Shown here: piece after piece, positions 34,318 to 42,800 of the stretch
How positions within the stretch are numbered: the first letter of the stretch is position 1
Layout: the number at the start of each line of letters is the position of its first letter
NCBI RefSeq assembly: GCF_014217805.1
Contig: NZ_CP055156.1
Location: 2,176,585-2,240,584 of the forward strand
From: Adhaeribacter swui
GTDB taxonomy: Bacteria; Bacteroidota; Bacteroidia; Cytophagales; Hymenobacteraceae
DNA length: 64,000 nucleotides
Direction: 5' to 3'
Program-made: the position numbers and the translations under genes
Notes under the pieces: model-generated
Database searches by the model: none
Told to the model about the DNA's origin: nothing
What the model saw: only the letters and a program-made list of their open reading frames with translations

Positions 34318-36456
34318 TTACAAACGGGTAAACTTTTCGCGGTGAATCTGGCGGCCATCGTCGTACACTAATATGTAAGTTCCGGGGCGCAAATCAGTTA
34401 TATCCAAATCAATTAAGTCGTTGTTGGGTTGGTAGGCTCGGTTGTATGTCCTGTGTAAGCGGCCAACCACATCGTATAAGTAAATTTGCATCTGGCCACT
34501 GTCTTGGGTAATGTATTGCAGCCACAAGGTATTTTCGGTTACCGGGTTAGGGGCAATGGCGAAACCACTAGGTACTTCCCGCATGATGCGCACAATGGGC
34601 GAATAGCTAAACGTTTGATCGGGGTTAATTACTTTTAAGCGGTAATAGCTAATGCCCGGCAACGGCGTTACATCAGGGTACTGGTACGAATCGGTGGTTG
34701 GCGACGGGCTAACCGTGTTTAATTCTTGCCACGTAACCGCATCTTTGCTTCGTTCCAAAACAAAATAATTTACCAAATTACCACTGCTAATCGACCAGGT
34801 AGTCTGCACTTCGGTGTTGCTTGTTATTTCGGCGGTAAACAACAGCTCATCCGTAGAGGAGGTGCAATTAGCTACGGGTTGCGGAATCATCCGGCCGGGG
34901 CCGCACTGGTTCGAGATCACGTTTTGCGTCATGGTAAACTGGCCGCCGGCCACGTCGGTGCGGGCATTTAGCCGGCGACCTTCCTGGCCGCGGGTTATGG
35001 CGTAGTGCATTACGGTACCTGGTTTAATAACGTGGTTTAGCTGGTGGCCGTGACCCATTTCGTGCAAAGTCACGGTTTCAAAATCAACTTGGGTAGATTG
35101 GGGCGAGTTAATGCTGTAGTTCCACCGGGTAGTTTGACTAAAGATAACATCCATTTCGGCTACGCGCCACTGGTCAGCTATTTCGCTGCCGCAACCGGCA
35201 TACCGGCTAATGCAACGCGCCAGAATACCCCGGGGCAACTCGCCGGTTTCATCAAAACAAACCAAGTTTACGTTGTCTTCGGCTACGGCCGTAAGCGGCG
35301 AAGAATTACCGATGTTCCAATTAATGCCGGTATGGCACGACCACGTGTTTAAGGCGCGGGTAAAAGCTTGTTTAGCAGGATTATTCTGATCGAAATTGCT
35401 CGAAAACTGAAAAGTATAACCGCCTTGTTCGTTGGCATTTACTAAGCGGGGCGAATAAAGTGTTTCGTCGTAGAGTACCTGCGATACGGCATATTCTATT
35501 ACCAGTGCTTGGGTGCTTACCACCGAAAGTCCGCTATCGTTGGTAACCTGAATATCGCCGCTGCCGGGAGTGTTATTGCTGCTGTTTTTGCCGGGTATGC
35601 GCACCTGAATTTCATTATCGGTCCAGAAGATATAATCGGCATTGGTAATATCGATAAAGCTGGCGCCCCCGTTATCGGCATTCCGGAACTGAACAGAGCC
35701 CGTACCCCGGCTGCTGCCAAAACCGGAACCCCGGATGGTAAGCAAGCTGCCGGTACCCGCCGTTAGAGTATCCGGCGTAAAACTGCTAATCGCGGGAGTC
35801 GCTTTAGTTCGTTGGTTACCCTGCGCCTTGTTAATACCGGTTCCGGTAGCGGGATTTATAATTTTTACTGCCGGATTAGGGCGTAAATTTTTAAAATTTG
35901 GCGTAACCCGCCGGAGAACAGGATATAACTCGGTAGTAATGTTGGAATAGGTTTTAAAAGGCTCGACGGCTTGTTGGTTGGTGCTATTATACCGGATAAA
36001 ACCCTGCGAACTGCTATACACCATAAAATCTACGGCGCTGCGGCCGGCCGGCAACATTTTAGATTGGGCGGGCACCAGAAAAAAAATGCCCTGGTCTTTA
36101 TTTTTTAACTGCAAAGTGCCGGTAAATACGTGCATGGCCGCACCTACCCGGCCGCCTTCGGTAATAACGGTAATGGTTTCGGGAGCGGAGCCTTTTAAAA
36201 TTTTAAAAATTTGTAAAGTCTGGCGGGTATAAATATTCTGGTGGGTGGCGTTCCAGTACGATTCCTGATGAATTACCTCGGCTTCTACGATGAGTGTAGC
36301 CTCTTTAGCGCGTTCATTCAGGTCTACCGGTGATAATAAACAAGATTCCTGACTTAGGGCACGCAGGGGTGCTAAACAACTCAAACAAAAACAGAAGACT
36401 CCTGAAATAACAGTAAAAAGTAATTTTTTTATTTTACCTGAGCTAGATAGTGGCAT
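34318..36456 (-). CDS. T9SS-secreted matrixin-like zinc metalloprotease with IPT/TIG domain
   Basis: A 712-residue protein with a signal peptide (LLFTVISGVFCFCLSCLAPL). Order: N-terminal domain ~30-200; IPT/TIG Ig-like domain ~215-315 (SFTPDTLTAGTGSLLTIRGSGFG); metzincin protease ~330-520 with zinc site TLHEMGHGHQLNHV (three His) and downstream GTVMHYAI supplying the Met-turn; a fibronectin-like/beta region with SRSKD-type LERSKDAVTWQELN; and a C-terminal type A sorting domain (FAIAPNPVTENTLWLQY, IYLYDVVGRLHRTY, LRPGTYILVYDDG). It should be exported to the surface or medium. Two TTTTAAAATTTT words occur inside this gene. Substrate unknown. Confidence 0.9.
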   Translation of the reverse strand: MPLSSSGKIKKLLFTVISGVFCFCLSCLAPLRALSQESCLLSPVDLNERAKEATLIVEAEVIHQESYWNATHQNIYTRQTLQIFKILKGSAPETITVITEGGRVGAAMHVFTGTLQLKNKDQGIFFLVPAQSKMLPAGRSAVDFMVYSSSQGFIRYNSTNQQAVEPFKTYSNITTELYPVLRRVTPNFKNLRPNPAVKIINPATGTGINKAQGNQRTKATPAISSFTPDTLTAGTGSLLTIRGSGFGSSRGTGSVQFRNADNGGASFIDITNADYIFWTDNEIQVRIPGKNSSNNTPGSGDIQVTNDSGLSVVSTQALVIEYAVSQVLYDETLYSPRLVNANEQGGYTFQFSSNFDQNNPAKQAFTRALNTWSCHTGINWNIGNSSPLTAVAEDNVNLVCFDETGELPRGILARCISRYAGCGSEIADQWRVAEMDVIFSQTTRWNYSINSPQSTQVDFETVTLHEMGHGHQLNHVIKPGTVMHYAITRGQEGRRLNARTDVAGGQFTMTQNVISNQCGPGRMIPQPVANCTSSTDELLFTAEITSNTEVQTTWSISSGNLVNYFVLERSKDAVTWQELNTVSPSPTTDSYQYPDVTPLPGISYYRLKVINPDQTFSYSPIVRIMREVPSGFAIAPNPVTENTLWLQYITQDSGQMQIYLYDVVGRLHRTYNRAYQPNNDLIDLDITDLRPGTYILVYDDGRQIHREKFTRL

Positions 36457-36644
36457 GAGTAAGAAGCAGTAATAGAAAATTAAAATTAAGTACTAACCAT
36501 GGCAGCCAGAAAATCAAAGTTAATCCGTAATGCGCAAAGTATTGCTATTTTTAATACCCGGCAGGTACTATTTTACTGATAAAAGTAATAAACCGTTGTA
36601 AATAATAACGCAAGTAAGCAACAAAGTAAACCTGGCTACAATAA

Positions 36645-36672
36645 AAAAGGAGAAACCTAAGTTTCTCCTTTT
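36645..36672 (-). terminator. Terminator of the BlaI/M56 operon
   Basis: AAAAGGAGAAAC (36645-36656), loop CTAA, GTTTCTCCTTTT (36661-36672), 23 bp after the M56 gene stop. Confidence 0.9.
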
Positions 36673-36694
36673 CAGCTAGCTTACAAAATGCCGT

Positions 36695-38953
36695 TTAATT
36701 TTCGTCGGTTATGTTAATATTAATGCTATCGTTAAAAGAACCAGACCAATCCTGACGTTCCGGGAAAAACAATTTTTTGTATTTGTCAAAAACAGCGGCG
36801 GGTTGTTTTACGCCGTTAATGGTAAGCCCGTCCTGGTTTATTTGGATGGACATCTTTTTGGCGTCGGCTTCAATTAATTTATCCTTAATCAGTTCTTGCT
36901 TTATTTTCTCGAACTGGGCGGCCCGTTTTTCGTGTTCCTTCGCTCTTTTTGCATGTTCTTTGGCGCGCATTTCGTGCTCCTTAGCGCGCGCTTCGTGTTC
37001 CTTTAACCGGATTTCGTGTTCTTTGAGCCGTGCCTTATTCTGTAATTCAAAATTTTTCAGGCGCAACTCGTGTTCTTTGGCCAGTTGCTCCTGATTTTCG
37101 CGCAAATTTTTAAAAATTTCCTCTTGGCTTGTCTGGTCATCGCCGATCTCCTGCAGTAAAAAATTGTTCGGGTCGCTTACACCCGTTTTTATTACTACTA
37201 CGCCATCTTTCCCTTCGTCGCCAAAGCGCGATTTAGCCGCTTCAGCGTGGTAAATTTGCACACTGTTAATTTTATCGTCTTTTAATTTTGCCAGGGCGGC
37301 TTTACCGCTTTTACCCAGGTACTTCGTACCATCAATAATATATAAGGTGTTGGTGGGCAAATCCAGCGTTCTTAAATACTCCAACGGTTTTTTTGGCGGT
37401 ACAGGAGGCAAAGGAGGCATTGCGGGTATTGCTGGTACCCCTGGAACTGCGGGCATGGGTGGTATGGGTGGCATTTTTCCAAAACCATCTGCATTGCCGC
37501 TATAGCTAAAAGCGTAGGTTTTGTTTTCGGATTCTACTTCTTTCAGGGCTTCTTTGGTTTTGGCCAATTGCTGCGGAACTTCGCTTGCTTTTAAACGGGG
37601 TGCCCGTTGGGTGTTGGCGGTAGCCGCTTCAATTTCTTTGCGGAAATCGGCAATACTGGCTTTGGGGATTTTTTTTCCGTCCACGTACAATTCGGTGATG
37701 TCGCCTTTTTTATTTTTTATAATAATCAGGTCGCTCTTTTTGCCGGTTAATGAATCGGTAAGGTGGTAGATACTGGCTTTCAGGATATCTTCGGTTGGCG
37801 GCTTAACTACTGGGGCTGCTTTTACTGGAGTTGGTTTAATAGCCGCAGTTTTAACGGGTTTTGTTAGGTTACTTTCCGCCGAAAAGCCCGCAAAAGCACT
37901 AACCGAAATTACGGTAAGCCCCACTATTAGCACGCAGGCAGCCATAAAACCTTCGGAAAAAGTAGGCCTTAAATTCGGTTTTTGTACCAGGCGTTTTACG
38001 CGGCCCAGCAGCGAACCATCTTTACCGGCAAACGCCAGCGCCAGTTGGGGCGCGTTTACCGAAATAGCTTGCAAATGAGTTAAAGCGCGGGCGTAGGTTA
38101 GTGGGTTACCGCACCAGGCAATAGCCTGATCGTCGCAGCAGTTTTCGCGTTCTACCCGCACGTAATCGCTGATCCACCAGGTAGCCGGGTTATAGAAAAA
38201 TAAAATCTCGACTACAGTTTGCAGCATATTTAGTAAATAATCTTTCCGGTAAATATGCGCTAGCTCGTGGGCCAGAATAGCCTCTACCTGGTCGGGGCTT
38301 AAACCCGCAATCGTACCGAAAGGCAGTAAAATTACCGGTTTAAAGTAGCCGATTACCAGCGGGGTTTTTACTAATGTCGATTCAAAAAGTTGTATTGTTT
38401 GCGTTACGCCCAAGTTATGCGCAATGCTGGTTAACCGGTTGTGCCAGGCCTGGCCTAACGGATATATTTTGGTGTATTTTAAACGTTGTACGTAGGCCAA
38501 ACCGCCTAAAAATTTCAGTAGCATGGTTAACATGCCCAACAGCCACACCAGTACTACTGCCGGCAAATGCTTACTGAAATAATACTTAAAATTTACCAGA
38601 ATAGCCCCCCGCAGCACTGGTTTGGTACTGGTAGCTGCCGAAAGATCGGCTTTGGTTTTGTTTGATGCGGCAACTTCCGGTGTTGTAGTTATAGGATTAA
38701 CCCGGCTCGCTAAGGTTGCAGAAACAGATGCTTGCTGGTAAGTCCGGATAAAAGTGATACCGGCAATGAGTAAGGTAGCCAATAAGGCCGAAGTGGCCAC
38801 CGCGTACCGGAGGCGGGCGGAGTGCCGCTGCAGCAAAATCAGGAGAACCGATAAAACTACGGCTACCAGGGCACCCTGCCAGAGCGAGTGCAGAATAGTC
38901 CAGCCGAGGGCCTCTACCAGCCGGGGCGAGAGAAATGCGGGTAAGTAATTCAT
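36695..38953 (-). CDS. M56 (BlaR1/MecR1-like) membrane metalloprotease with Pro-rich and TonB-plug-like C-terminus
   Basis: A 752-residue protein. N-terminal membrane domain (~1-370) with four hydrophobic helices and the gluzincin zinc site AHELAHIYRKD near residue 230, and ENCCDDQAIAWCGNP supplying the third ligand region. The usual penicillin-sensor domain is missing. Instead residues ~493-523 are Pro-rich (PPIPPMPAVPGVPAIPAM), ~527-588 resemble a TonB-receptor plug (LYIIDG, INSVQIYHAEAAK, GDEGKDGVVVIKTG), and ~620-685 form a charged coiled coil made of KEHEMRA repeats. It overlaps the BlaI gene by 4 bases (ATGA). The protease probably relieves BlaI repression on an envelope signal. Confidence 0.9.
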   Translation of the reverse strand: MNYLPAFLSPRLVEALGWTILHSLWQGALVAVVLSVLLILLQRHSARLRYAVATSALLATLLIAGITFIRTYQQASVSATLASRVNPITTTPEVAASNKTKADLSAATSTKPVLRGAILVNFKYYFSKHLPAVVLVWLLGMLTMLLKFLGGLAYVQRLKYTKIYPLGQAWHNRLTSIAHNLGVTQTIQLFESTLVKTPLVIGYFKPVILLPFGTIAGLSPDQVEAILAHELAHIYRKDYLLNMLQTVVEILFFYNPATWWISDYVRVERENCCDDQAIAWCGNPLTYARALTHLQAISVNAPQLALAFAGKDGSLLGRVKRLVQKPNLRPTFSEGFMAACVLIVGLTVISVSAFAGFSAESNLTKPVKTAAIKPTPVKAAPVVKPPTEDILKASIYHLTDSLTGKKSDLIIIKNKKGDITELYVDGKKIPKASIADFRKEIEAATANTQRAPRLKASEVPQQLAKTKEALKEVESENKTYAFSYSGNADGFGKMPPIPPMPAVPGVPAIPAMPPLPPVPPKKPLEYLRTLDLPTNTLYIIDGTKYLGKSGKAALAKLKDDKINSVQIYHAEAAKSRFGDEGKDGVVVIKTGVSDPNNFLLQEIGDDQTSQEEIFKNLRENQEQLAKEHELRLKNFELQNKARLKEHEIRLKEHEARAKEHEMRAKEHAKRAKEHEKRAAQFEKIKQELIKDKLIEADAKKMSIQINQDGLTINGVKQPAAVFDKYKKLFFPERQDWSGSFNDSININITDEN

Positions 38954-39339
38954 TTTTGACCTCCTTCCAGTTTATCGAGTAAATTTCTAATTTGATTTAA
39001 TTCTTCTTCGGATGTGCGGTGGTTGCCCAGCGCCTGCATCACTAATTTCATGGCCGAGCCCCGGAAAGCCGTGTCCAGGAACTTGTCGAGCAGTTGCTTT
39101 TGGGTATCTTCTTCGGGCAGCAAAGCCTGGTAAACATGCGAGCGATTACTTTTGTCTGCCGATATAAAGTTTTTATCCGCCATAATCTGCATAATTTTCA
39201 GGGTGGTGGTGTAACCTACTTCTTTGGTTTCGTTTTGTTTGTCGTTTACAAAGCGCACCGTTTGCGGACCATGTTCCCAGAGAATCTGTAAAATCTCCAG
39301 TTCGGTTTCCGTTGGTTTTATTGGTTGAGTATCAGGCAT
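38950..39339 (-). CDS. BlaI/MecI/CopY-family transcriptional repressor
   Basis: A 129-residue winged-helix repressor. Start chosen at the ATG at 39339 (MPDTQPIKPTETELEILQILWEHG), the normal family N-terminus; an in-frame ATG at 39402 lies inside an operator. The winged helix (LEILQILWEHGPQTVRFVN, YTTTLKIMQIMADKNFISADKSNRSHVYQ) is followed by the dimerisation region (LDKFLDTAFRGSAMKLVMQALG), with the M56 cleavage site expected between them. Stop and the M56 start overlap as ATGA. GGAAGGAGGTCAAAA before that ATG is a strong Shine-Dalgarno sequence, rare in this phylum, though it is also coding. Two palindromes upstream are the likely operators. Confidence 0.93.
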   Translation of the reverse strand: MPDTQPIKPTETELEILQILWEHGPQTVRFVNDKQNETKEVGYTTTLKIMQIMADKNFISADKSNRSHVYQALLPEEDTQKQLLDKFLDTAFRGSAMKLVMQALGNHRTSEEELNQIRNLLDKLEGGQK

Positions 39340-39375
39340 AACTGTTGTATTTAAAGGTAATTGCTTAAGCTGGAT

Positions 39376-39407
39376 CAAACATATACGAAAAATTTCGTAC
39401 ATGCAAA
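39376..39407 (-). promoter_or_regulatory. Promoter of the BlaI/M56 operon
   Basis: Minus strand TTTG (39407-39404), a 20-bp spacer, then TATGTTTG (39383-39376) match the -33 and TAnnTTTG -7 elements exactly. The spacer contains operator 1, so repressor binding would block polymerase directly. Confidence 0.8.
39384..39399. promoter_or_regulatory. Operator 1 of the BlaI/M56 operon
   Basis: TACGAAAAATTTCGTA, a perfect 16-bp palindrome inside the promoter spacer. Confidence 0.8.
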
Positions 39408-39414
39408 TTTTTAT

Positions 39415-39430
39415 TACGAAATTTTTCGTA
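39415..39430. promoter_or_regulatory. Operator 2 of the BlaI/M56 operon
   Basis: TACGAAATTTTTCGTA, a perfect 16-bp palindrome with the same half-site TACGAAA; centre-to-centre distance to operator 1 is 31 bp, about three helical turns. The remaining spacer 39431-39737 to the divergent TonB-domain gene shows no clear second promoter. Confidence 0.8.
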
Positions 39431-39737
39431 GTTCTATGTAAAAAAATTTACTTAAGGCTAAAAAATCGCAGGACAAGATTTTGGAAAAAGAAGAGGGGTT
39501 GCCTTAGACTCTTAATGGAATTAGTTAAGTTTTTAAAATTATCAATCTTTATTAATCTGAAATCTAAATCTTGATTAAAGGTTAACAATAAATTAACAGC
39601 ATTGATCTACGTTTTGTGTAATACTTTAATTAAGCTTAGAAGTAATTTGAGGTTGTATTTTGAACCTAATTACAGGATGCAGCCGGGCTATTTTTAAAAT
39701 AATTAAATGTTACACACTTTTAACAACTACCAATATC

Positions 39738-40391
39738 ATGCATAAAACACTTTTACTTTTATTATTACTACTTCCTGATTACTTGTTCGGCCAGGAAACT
39801 AAAAAAGTTATCGACAAGAAAACGAATGAAATTTACTTTGTTCTAAATTCAGATAATTCTACCAGGCACGGGGAGTACAACAAATTTGGGTTTGGCAACA
39901 GATTAATGGTAAAAGGATTTTACAACCAGGGAGCAAAAGATAGTATTTGGGAGAGTTACGATTTTAAGGGACAGGTAAGCTTAAGATACGATTACACTAA
40001 TAACAAACTTTTGTTATACGTACCCAACGAACTAGCCAAAGAAAGGCAATACCACCTGGTGAACCCGCCCGCTTCGGCCGAGGCAAAATTAAGCCAGCCT
40101 CCTATTTTTCTGGAAGGCGATGATGGTATTTATGCGGTACTTGGTAAAGAAATGCGTTATCCCGCGGACGCTTCCCGCCGGGGGAAATCCGGGACAGTAT
40201 TCGTTTCCTTTATTGTAGATAAAAACGGCAACGCAAGGGACTTTCAGGTTAAAAATCCTCTTGGTTATGGCTTAGACCACGAAGCGCTTCGGGCTATGCT
40301 TTTGCTACCGCCTAATTGGTTGCCCGGGAAAGTAAATGCCGAACCCGTTGACGTAGAAGTGACTCTTCCGGTAAAATTTAAGCTGCAGTAA
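39738..40391 (+). CDS. Exported protein with TonB C-terminal domain
   Basis: A 217-residue protein; ATG at 39738 gives a proper signal peptide (MHKTLLLLLLLLPDYLFGQ), whereas a TTG at 39660 would add 26 unlikely residues. The middle part (NSTRHGEYNKFGFGNRLMVKGFYNQGAKDSIWESYDFKG) resembles MORN-like antitoxin-type repeats of toxin-associated YwqK proteins. Residues ~130-217 are a TonB C-terminal domain: MRYPADASRRGKSGTVFVSFIVDKNGNARDFQVKNPLG and ALRAMLLLPPNWLPGKVNAEPVDVEVTLPVKF. There is no N-terminal anchor typical of real TonB, so it is probably a periplasmic relative rather than an energy transducer. Divergent from the BlaI operon, perhaps co-regulated. Confidence 0.82.
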   Translation: MHKTLLLLLLLLPDYLFGQETKKVIDKKTNEIYFVLNSDNSTRHGEYNKFGFGNRLMVKGFYNQGAKDSIWESYDFKGQVSLRYDYTNNKLLLYVPNELAKERQYHLVNPPASAEAKLSQPPIFLEGDDGIYAVLGKEMRYPADASRRGKSGTVFVSFIVDKNGNARDFQVKNPLGYGLDHEALRAMLLLPPNWLPGKVNAEPVDVEVTLPVKFKLQ

Positions 40392-40500
40392 TCTGCAATT
40401 GAACTTTTCCGGGTAAACTGGTATTTGATGGAAAGAAGAATATTTAAAAAAAAATATCATTTAACCAGCGGAAAAGTAAAGTAGTAGCTCGCGTAACCTT

Positions 40501-41121
40501 ATGAAAAAAATTGTATTGCTCTTGGTTGTTATAGCGGTAATTGGTGGATACACGTATTACCACAATCTGGTAACTAGTCCGAAATACTCCTTGTTGCAAG
40601 CCCACGAAGCCATGCAAGACCACGACATGACGGCTTTTGAAAAGTACGTGAATATCGAAAGTATTACCACGGGATTGGTAAACGACATGTCGCAGCAAAA
40701 AGGCCTGATAAGTATGTTAAATCCGGGCAGTATGGTTCTAAAGCAAGCCATTCAGTTTATGAAACCGCAATTGGCCAGCGTGGTGCGCAAAGAAGTACAG
40801 AAATACGTAGAGACTGGTTCTTTTGCCAAAGACCCCAGCCGGGAAAAGAAAGTAGATATTTCGCTGAACGGTTTATGGAACAAGGTAGTAAGCGATAGCA
40901 GTCAATTTAAGGGCGTAAATTATACCCGCGAAGAAGGCGAAACCGCTTTTGTGGGTTTAGAGTTTACGCAACCCCGCTACGATACCACTTTTGTGCTCGA
41001 AGTAAAAATGCAGAACAAAGGCGACTACTGGCAAGCCACCGAAATAACCAACACCAGCGATATTTTTAAAGGCGTTGCCCGCTTGCAAAAACAAAAACTA
41101 CAGAAAAAACTGGTGGATTAG
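40501..41121 (+). CDS. DUF2939 domain protein, membrane-anchored
   Basis: A 206-residue protein with one N-terminal membrane helix (KIVLLLVVIAVIGGYTYY), then a domain beginning SPKYSLLQAHEAMQDHDMTAFEKYVNIESITTGLVNDM, which is the DUF2939 pattern of proteins that are anchored in the envelope with unknown role. The C-terminal half is beta-rich (YTREEGETAFVGLEFTQPRYDTTFVLEVKMQNKGDYWQATEI). It has its own strong terminator. Function unknown. Confidence 0.78.
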   Translation: MKKIVLLLVVIAVIGGYTYYHNLVTSPKYSLLQAHEAMQDHDMTAFEKYVNIESITTGLVNDMSQQKGLISMLNPGSMVLKQAIQFMKPQLASVVRKEVQKYVETGSFAKDPSREKKVDISLNGLWNKVVSDSSQFKGVNYTREEGETAFVGLEFTQPRYDTTFVLEVKMQNKGDYWQATEITNTSDIFKGVARLQKQKLQKKLVD

Positions 41122-41160
41122 AGTTAGAAAGCTACTAGTAAAAAAAGAAATAGCAAGTAA

Positions 41161-41198
41161 ACAAAAGCCCCTTACGGTAAAATGCAAGGGGCTTTTGT
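41161..41198 (+). terminator. Terminator of the DUF2939 gene
   Basis: ACAAAAGCCCCTT (41161-41173) and AAGGGGCTTTTGT (41186-41198): 13-bp perfect stem followed by TTTT, 39 bp after the stop. Confidence 0.9.
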
Positions 41199-41397
41199 TT
41201 TACCCATAACAAAAGCAATTTTTAAAATTGTTTAATTTCTAACGGGCAGAATCTTTGGAATATACTATATCTGGTTTTTTGGAAAGTAGCTGTTTTTATA
41301 ATGTCAGAATAGGTAAAGCAGTGGTCTGCAAAGGAACTTTAAAGCCGGGATTTTCCTTTAAAATAGATACCAAATCTATTAATTTAAGCAGAATCAA

Positions 41398-42618
41398 GTG
41401 AAAAAAAAGATAGGAATAGTAGGCTGGTTGCTGTTTGCGTATATGTTTGTAAGCGCCGGTTGCCAGAAGGAAGCTAATGAAACTGTAATACCTACAACCC
41501 CGGAAAAAGATTATTTTGTTTCGGCGGAACAATTAGCCGTAATTCCCCAAAACGTACTGCAAACGCTGGCTACCAGCCAAGGATATAGCAAATTTGTACC
41601 GCAGATTAAGTACGACGTAGCCATTTATAAGATGGTGTACACTACCACTTACAAAAATCAGGAAATTAAAGCATCGGGGTTATTAGCCATACCGCAAAAC
41701 ATGACTGCCCCGGCTGCGATACTCAGTACCCAGCATGGTACTTCTTTCCTGGATAGCGATGCGCCGACTAATTTCCCGAATACTTTCTCCGGGTTTGAGC
41801 TGTTTGCCTCTACGGGCTTTGTTACCCTTATTCCGGATTACATTGGCTATGGCATTTCCAAGGATATTTTTCATCCGTACTACGACCAGAAGCACTCTGG
41901 CCTGATGATAGTGGATATGATTAAAGCGGCTAAATCGTACGCCAAAAAACAAGCTATTAAGCTTAACGATAAGTTGTTTTTGGTGGGTTACTCCGAAGGC
42001 GGTTATGTAACAATGGCGGCCCAGAAAGAAATTGAAATGCATCCGGAGCATGGTTTAACGGTTACGGCGGCTGCCGAAGGCGCCGGTGGTTACGACTTAA
42101 CGGGTATGTTGTCGGCAGTAACTACTACGCAATCGTACGGCAATCCTTCGTACCTGGCTTTTGTGCTGCAATCGTATAATACCACTTACAACTGGAACCG
42201 TCCTTTAACCGATTTCTTCCAGGAACCTTATGCTGACCGTATTCCGGAATTATTTAACGGTACTAACGGTGCTGGTAAAATCAATAACAGTCTGGCAAAA
42301 AATCCGCAAGAGTTGTTTAATCCTAATTTCTACGCTAATTTAAAAAATCCGGCAGGAGAGCAAGCCTTAAAGCAAGCGCTGGTAGATAACAGCTTTTTAA
42401 ACTGGGTACCAAAAAGCCCAACCCGCTTGTACCACGGTACCGCTGATCAGTCAGTATTTTTTCAAACAAGCCAATCGGTTTACGATAAGTTTAAAGCCGC
42501 TGGCGCTACCAACGTGGAGTTAATCCCAATCCCGGGTGGTACCCACAGCAGCAGCCTGGAGCCCATGGTTTTATCCGTTATCCCTTGGATTCAAAGTCTG
42601 AATGCTCCGGTTAATTAG
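41398..42618 (+). CDS. Secretory-lipase-like alpha/beta hydrolase lipoprotein, copy 1
   Basis: A 406-residue lipoprotein starting at GTG (41398); the leader WLLFAYMFVSAGCQKE has lipobox SAGC. Alpha/beta-hydrolase features: oxyanion-side STQHGTSFLDSDAPTNFP, ELFASTGFVTLIPDYIGYG, nucleophile elbow GYSEGGYVT (Ser), DQSVFFQTSQ (Asp candidate), GGTHSSS (His). The fold matches fungal-type secretory lipases (LIP family) common in Bacteroidota. A homologue lies at 54632-55846 on the opposite strand, sharing most of its core. Likely an esterase acting on external acyl or aryl esters in the outer membrane; substrate unknown. Confidence 0.88.
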   Translation: MKKKIGIVGWLLFAYMFVSAGCQKEANETVIPTTPEKDYFVSAEQLAVIPQNVLQTLATSQGYSKFVPQIKYDVAIYKMVYTTTYKNQEIKASGLLAIPQNMTAPAAILSTQHGTSFLDSDAPTNFPNTFSGFELFASTGFVTLIPDYIGYGISKDIFHPYYDQKHSGLMIVDMIKAAKSYAKKQAIKLNDKLFLVGYSEGGYVTMAAQKEIEMHPEHGLTVTAAAEGAGGYDLTGMLSAVTTTQSYGNPSYLAFVLQSYNTTYNWNRPLTDFFQEPYADRIPELFNGTNGAGKINNSLAKNPQELFNPNFYANLKNPAGEQALKQALVDNSFLNWVPKSPTRLYHGTADQSVFFQTSQSVYDKFKAAGATNVELIPIPGGTHSSSLEPMVLSVIPWIQSLNAPVN

Positions 42619-42661
42619 TCGTTATTCTACGAACTACAGACCATAGTTCACAGTGGAAATT

Positions 42662-42702
42662 AAAAAGAGCCGCGCTGCACTTATAGCAACGCGGCTTTTT
42701 TT
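42662..42702. terminator. Bidirectional terminator between the lipase and MFS genes
   Basis: GCCGCGCTGC (42669-42678) pairs with GCAACGCGGC (42686-42695) with one mismatch; A-run before and T-run after serve both convergent genes. Confidence 0.85.
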
Positions 42703-42800
42703 AATTTTTTTATTTTTGAGGATATGTTTTGCTCGTTAGTTAGTCGATTGTCTAATTCCTATAACCTTCCAACCTTCAAACTTTCCAACCTTTCAACCAC

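Noticed and set aside
39660-39737. Upstream TTG start for the TonB-domain protein
   Set aside because: Would precede a perfect signal peptide starting at 39738.
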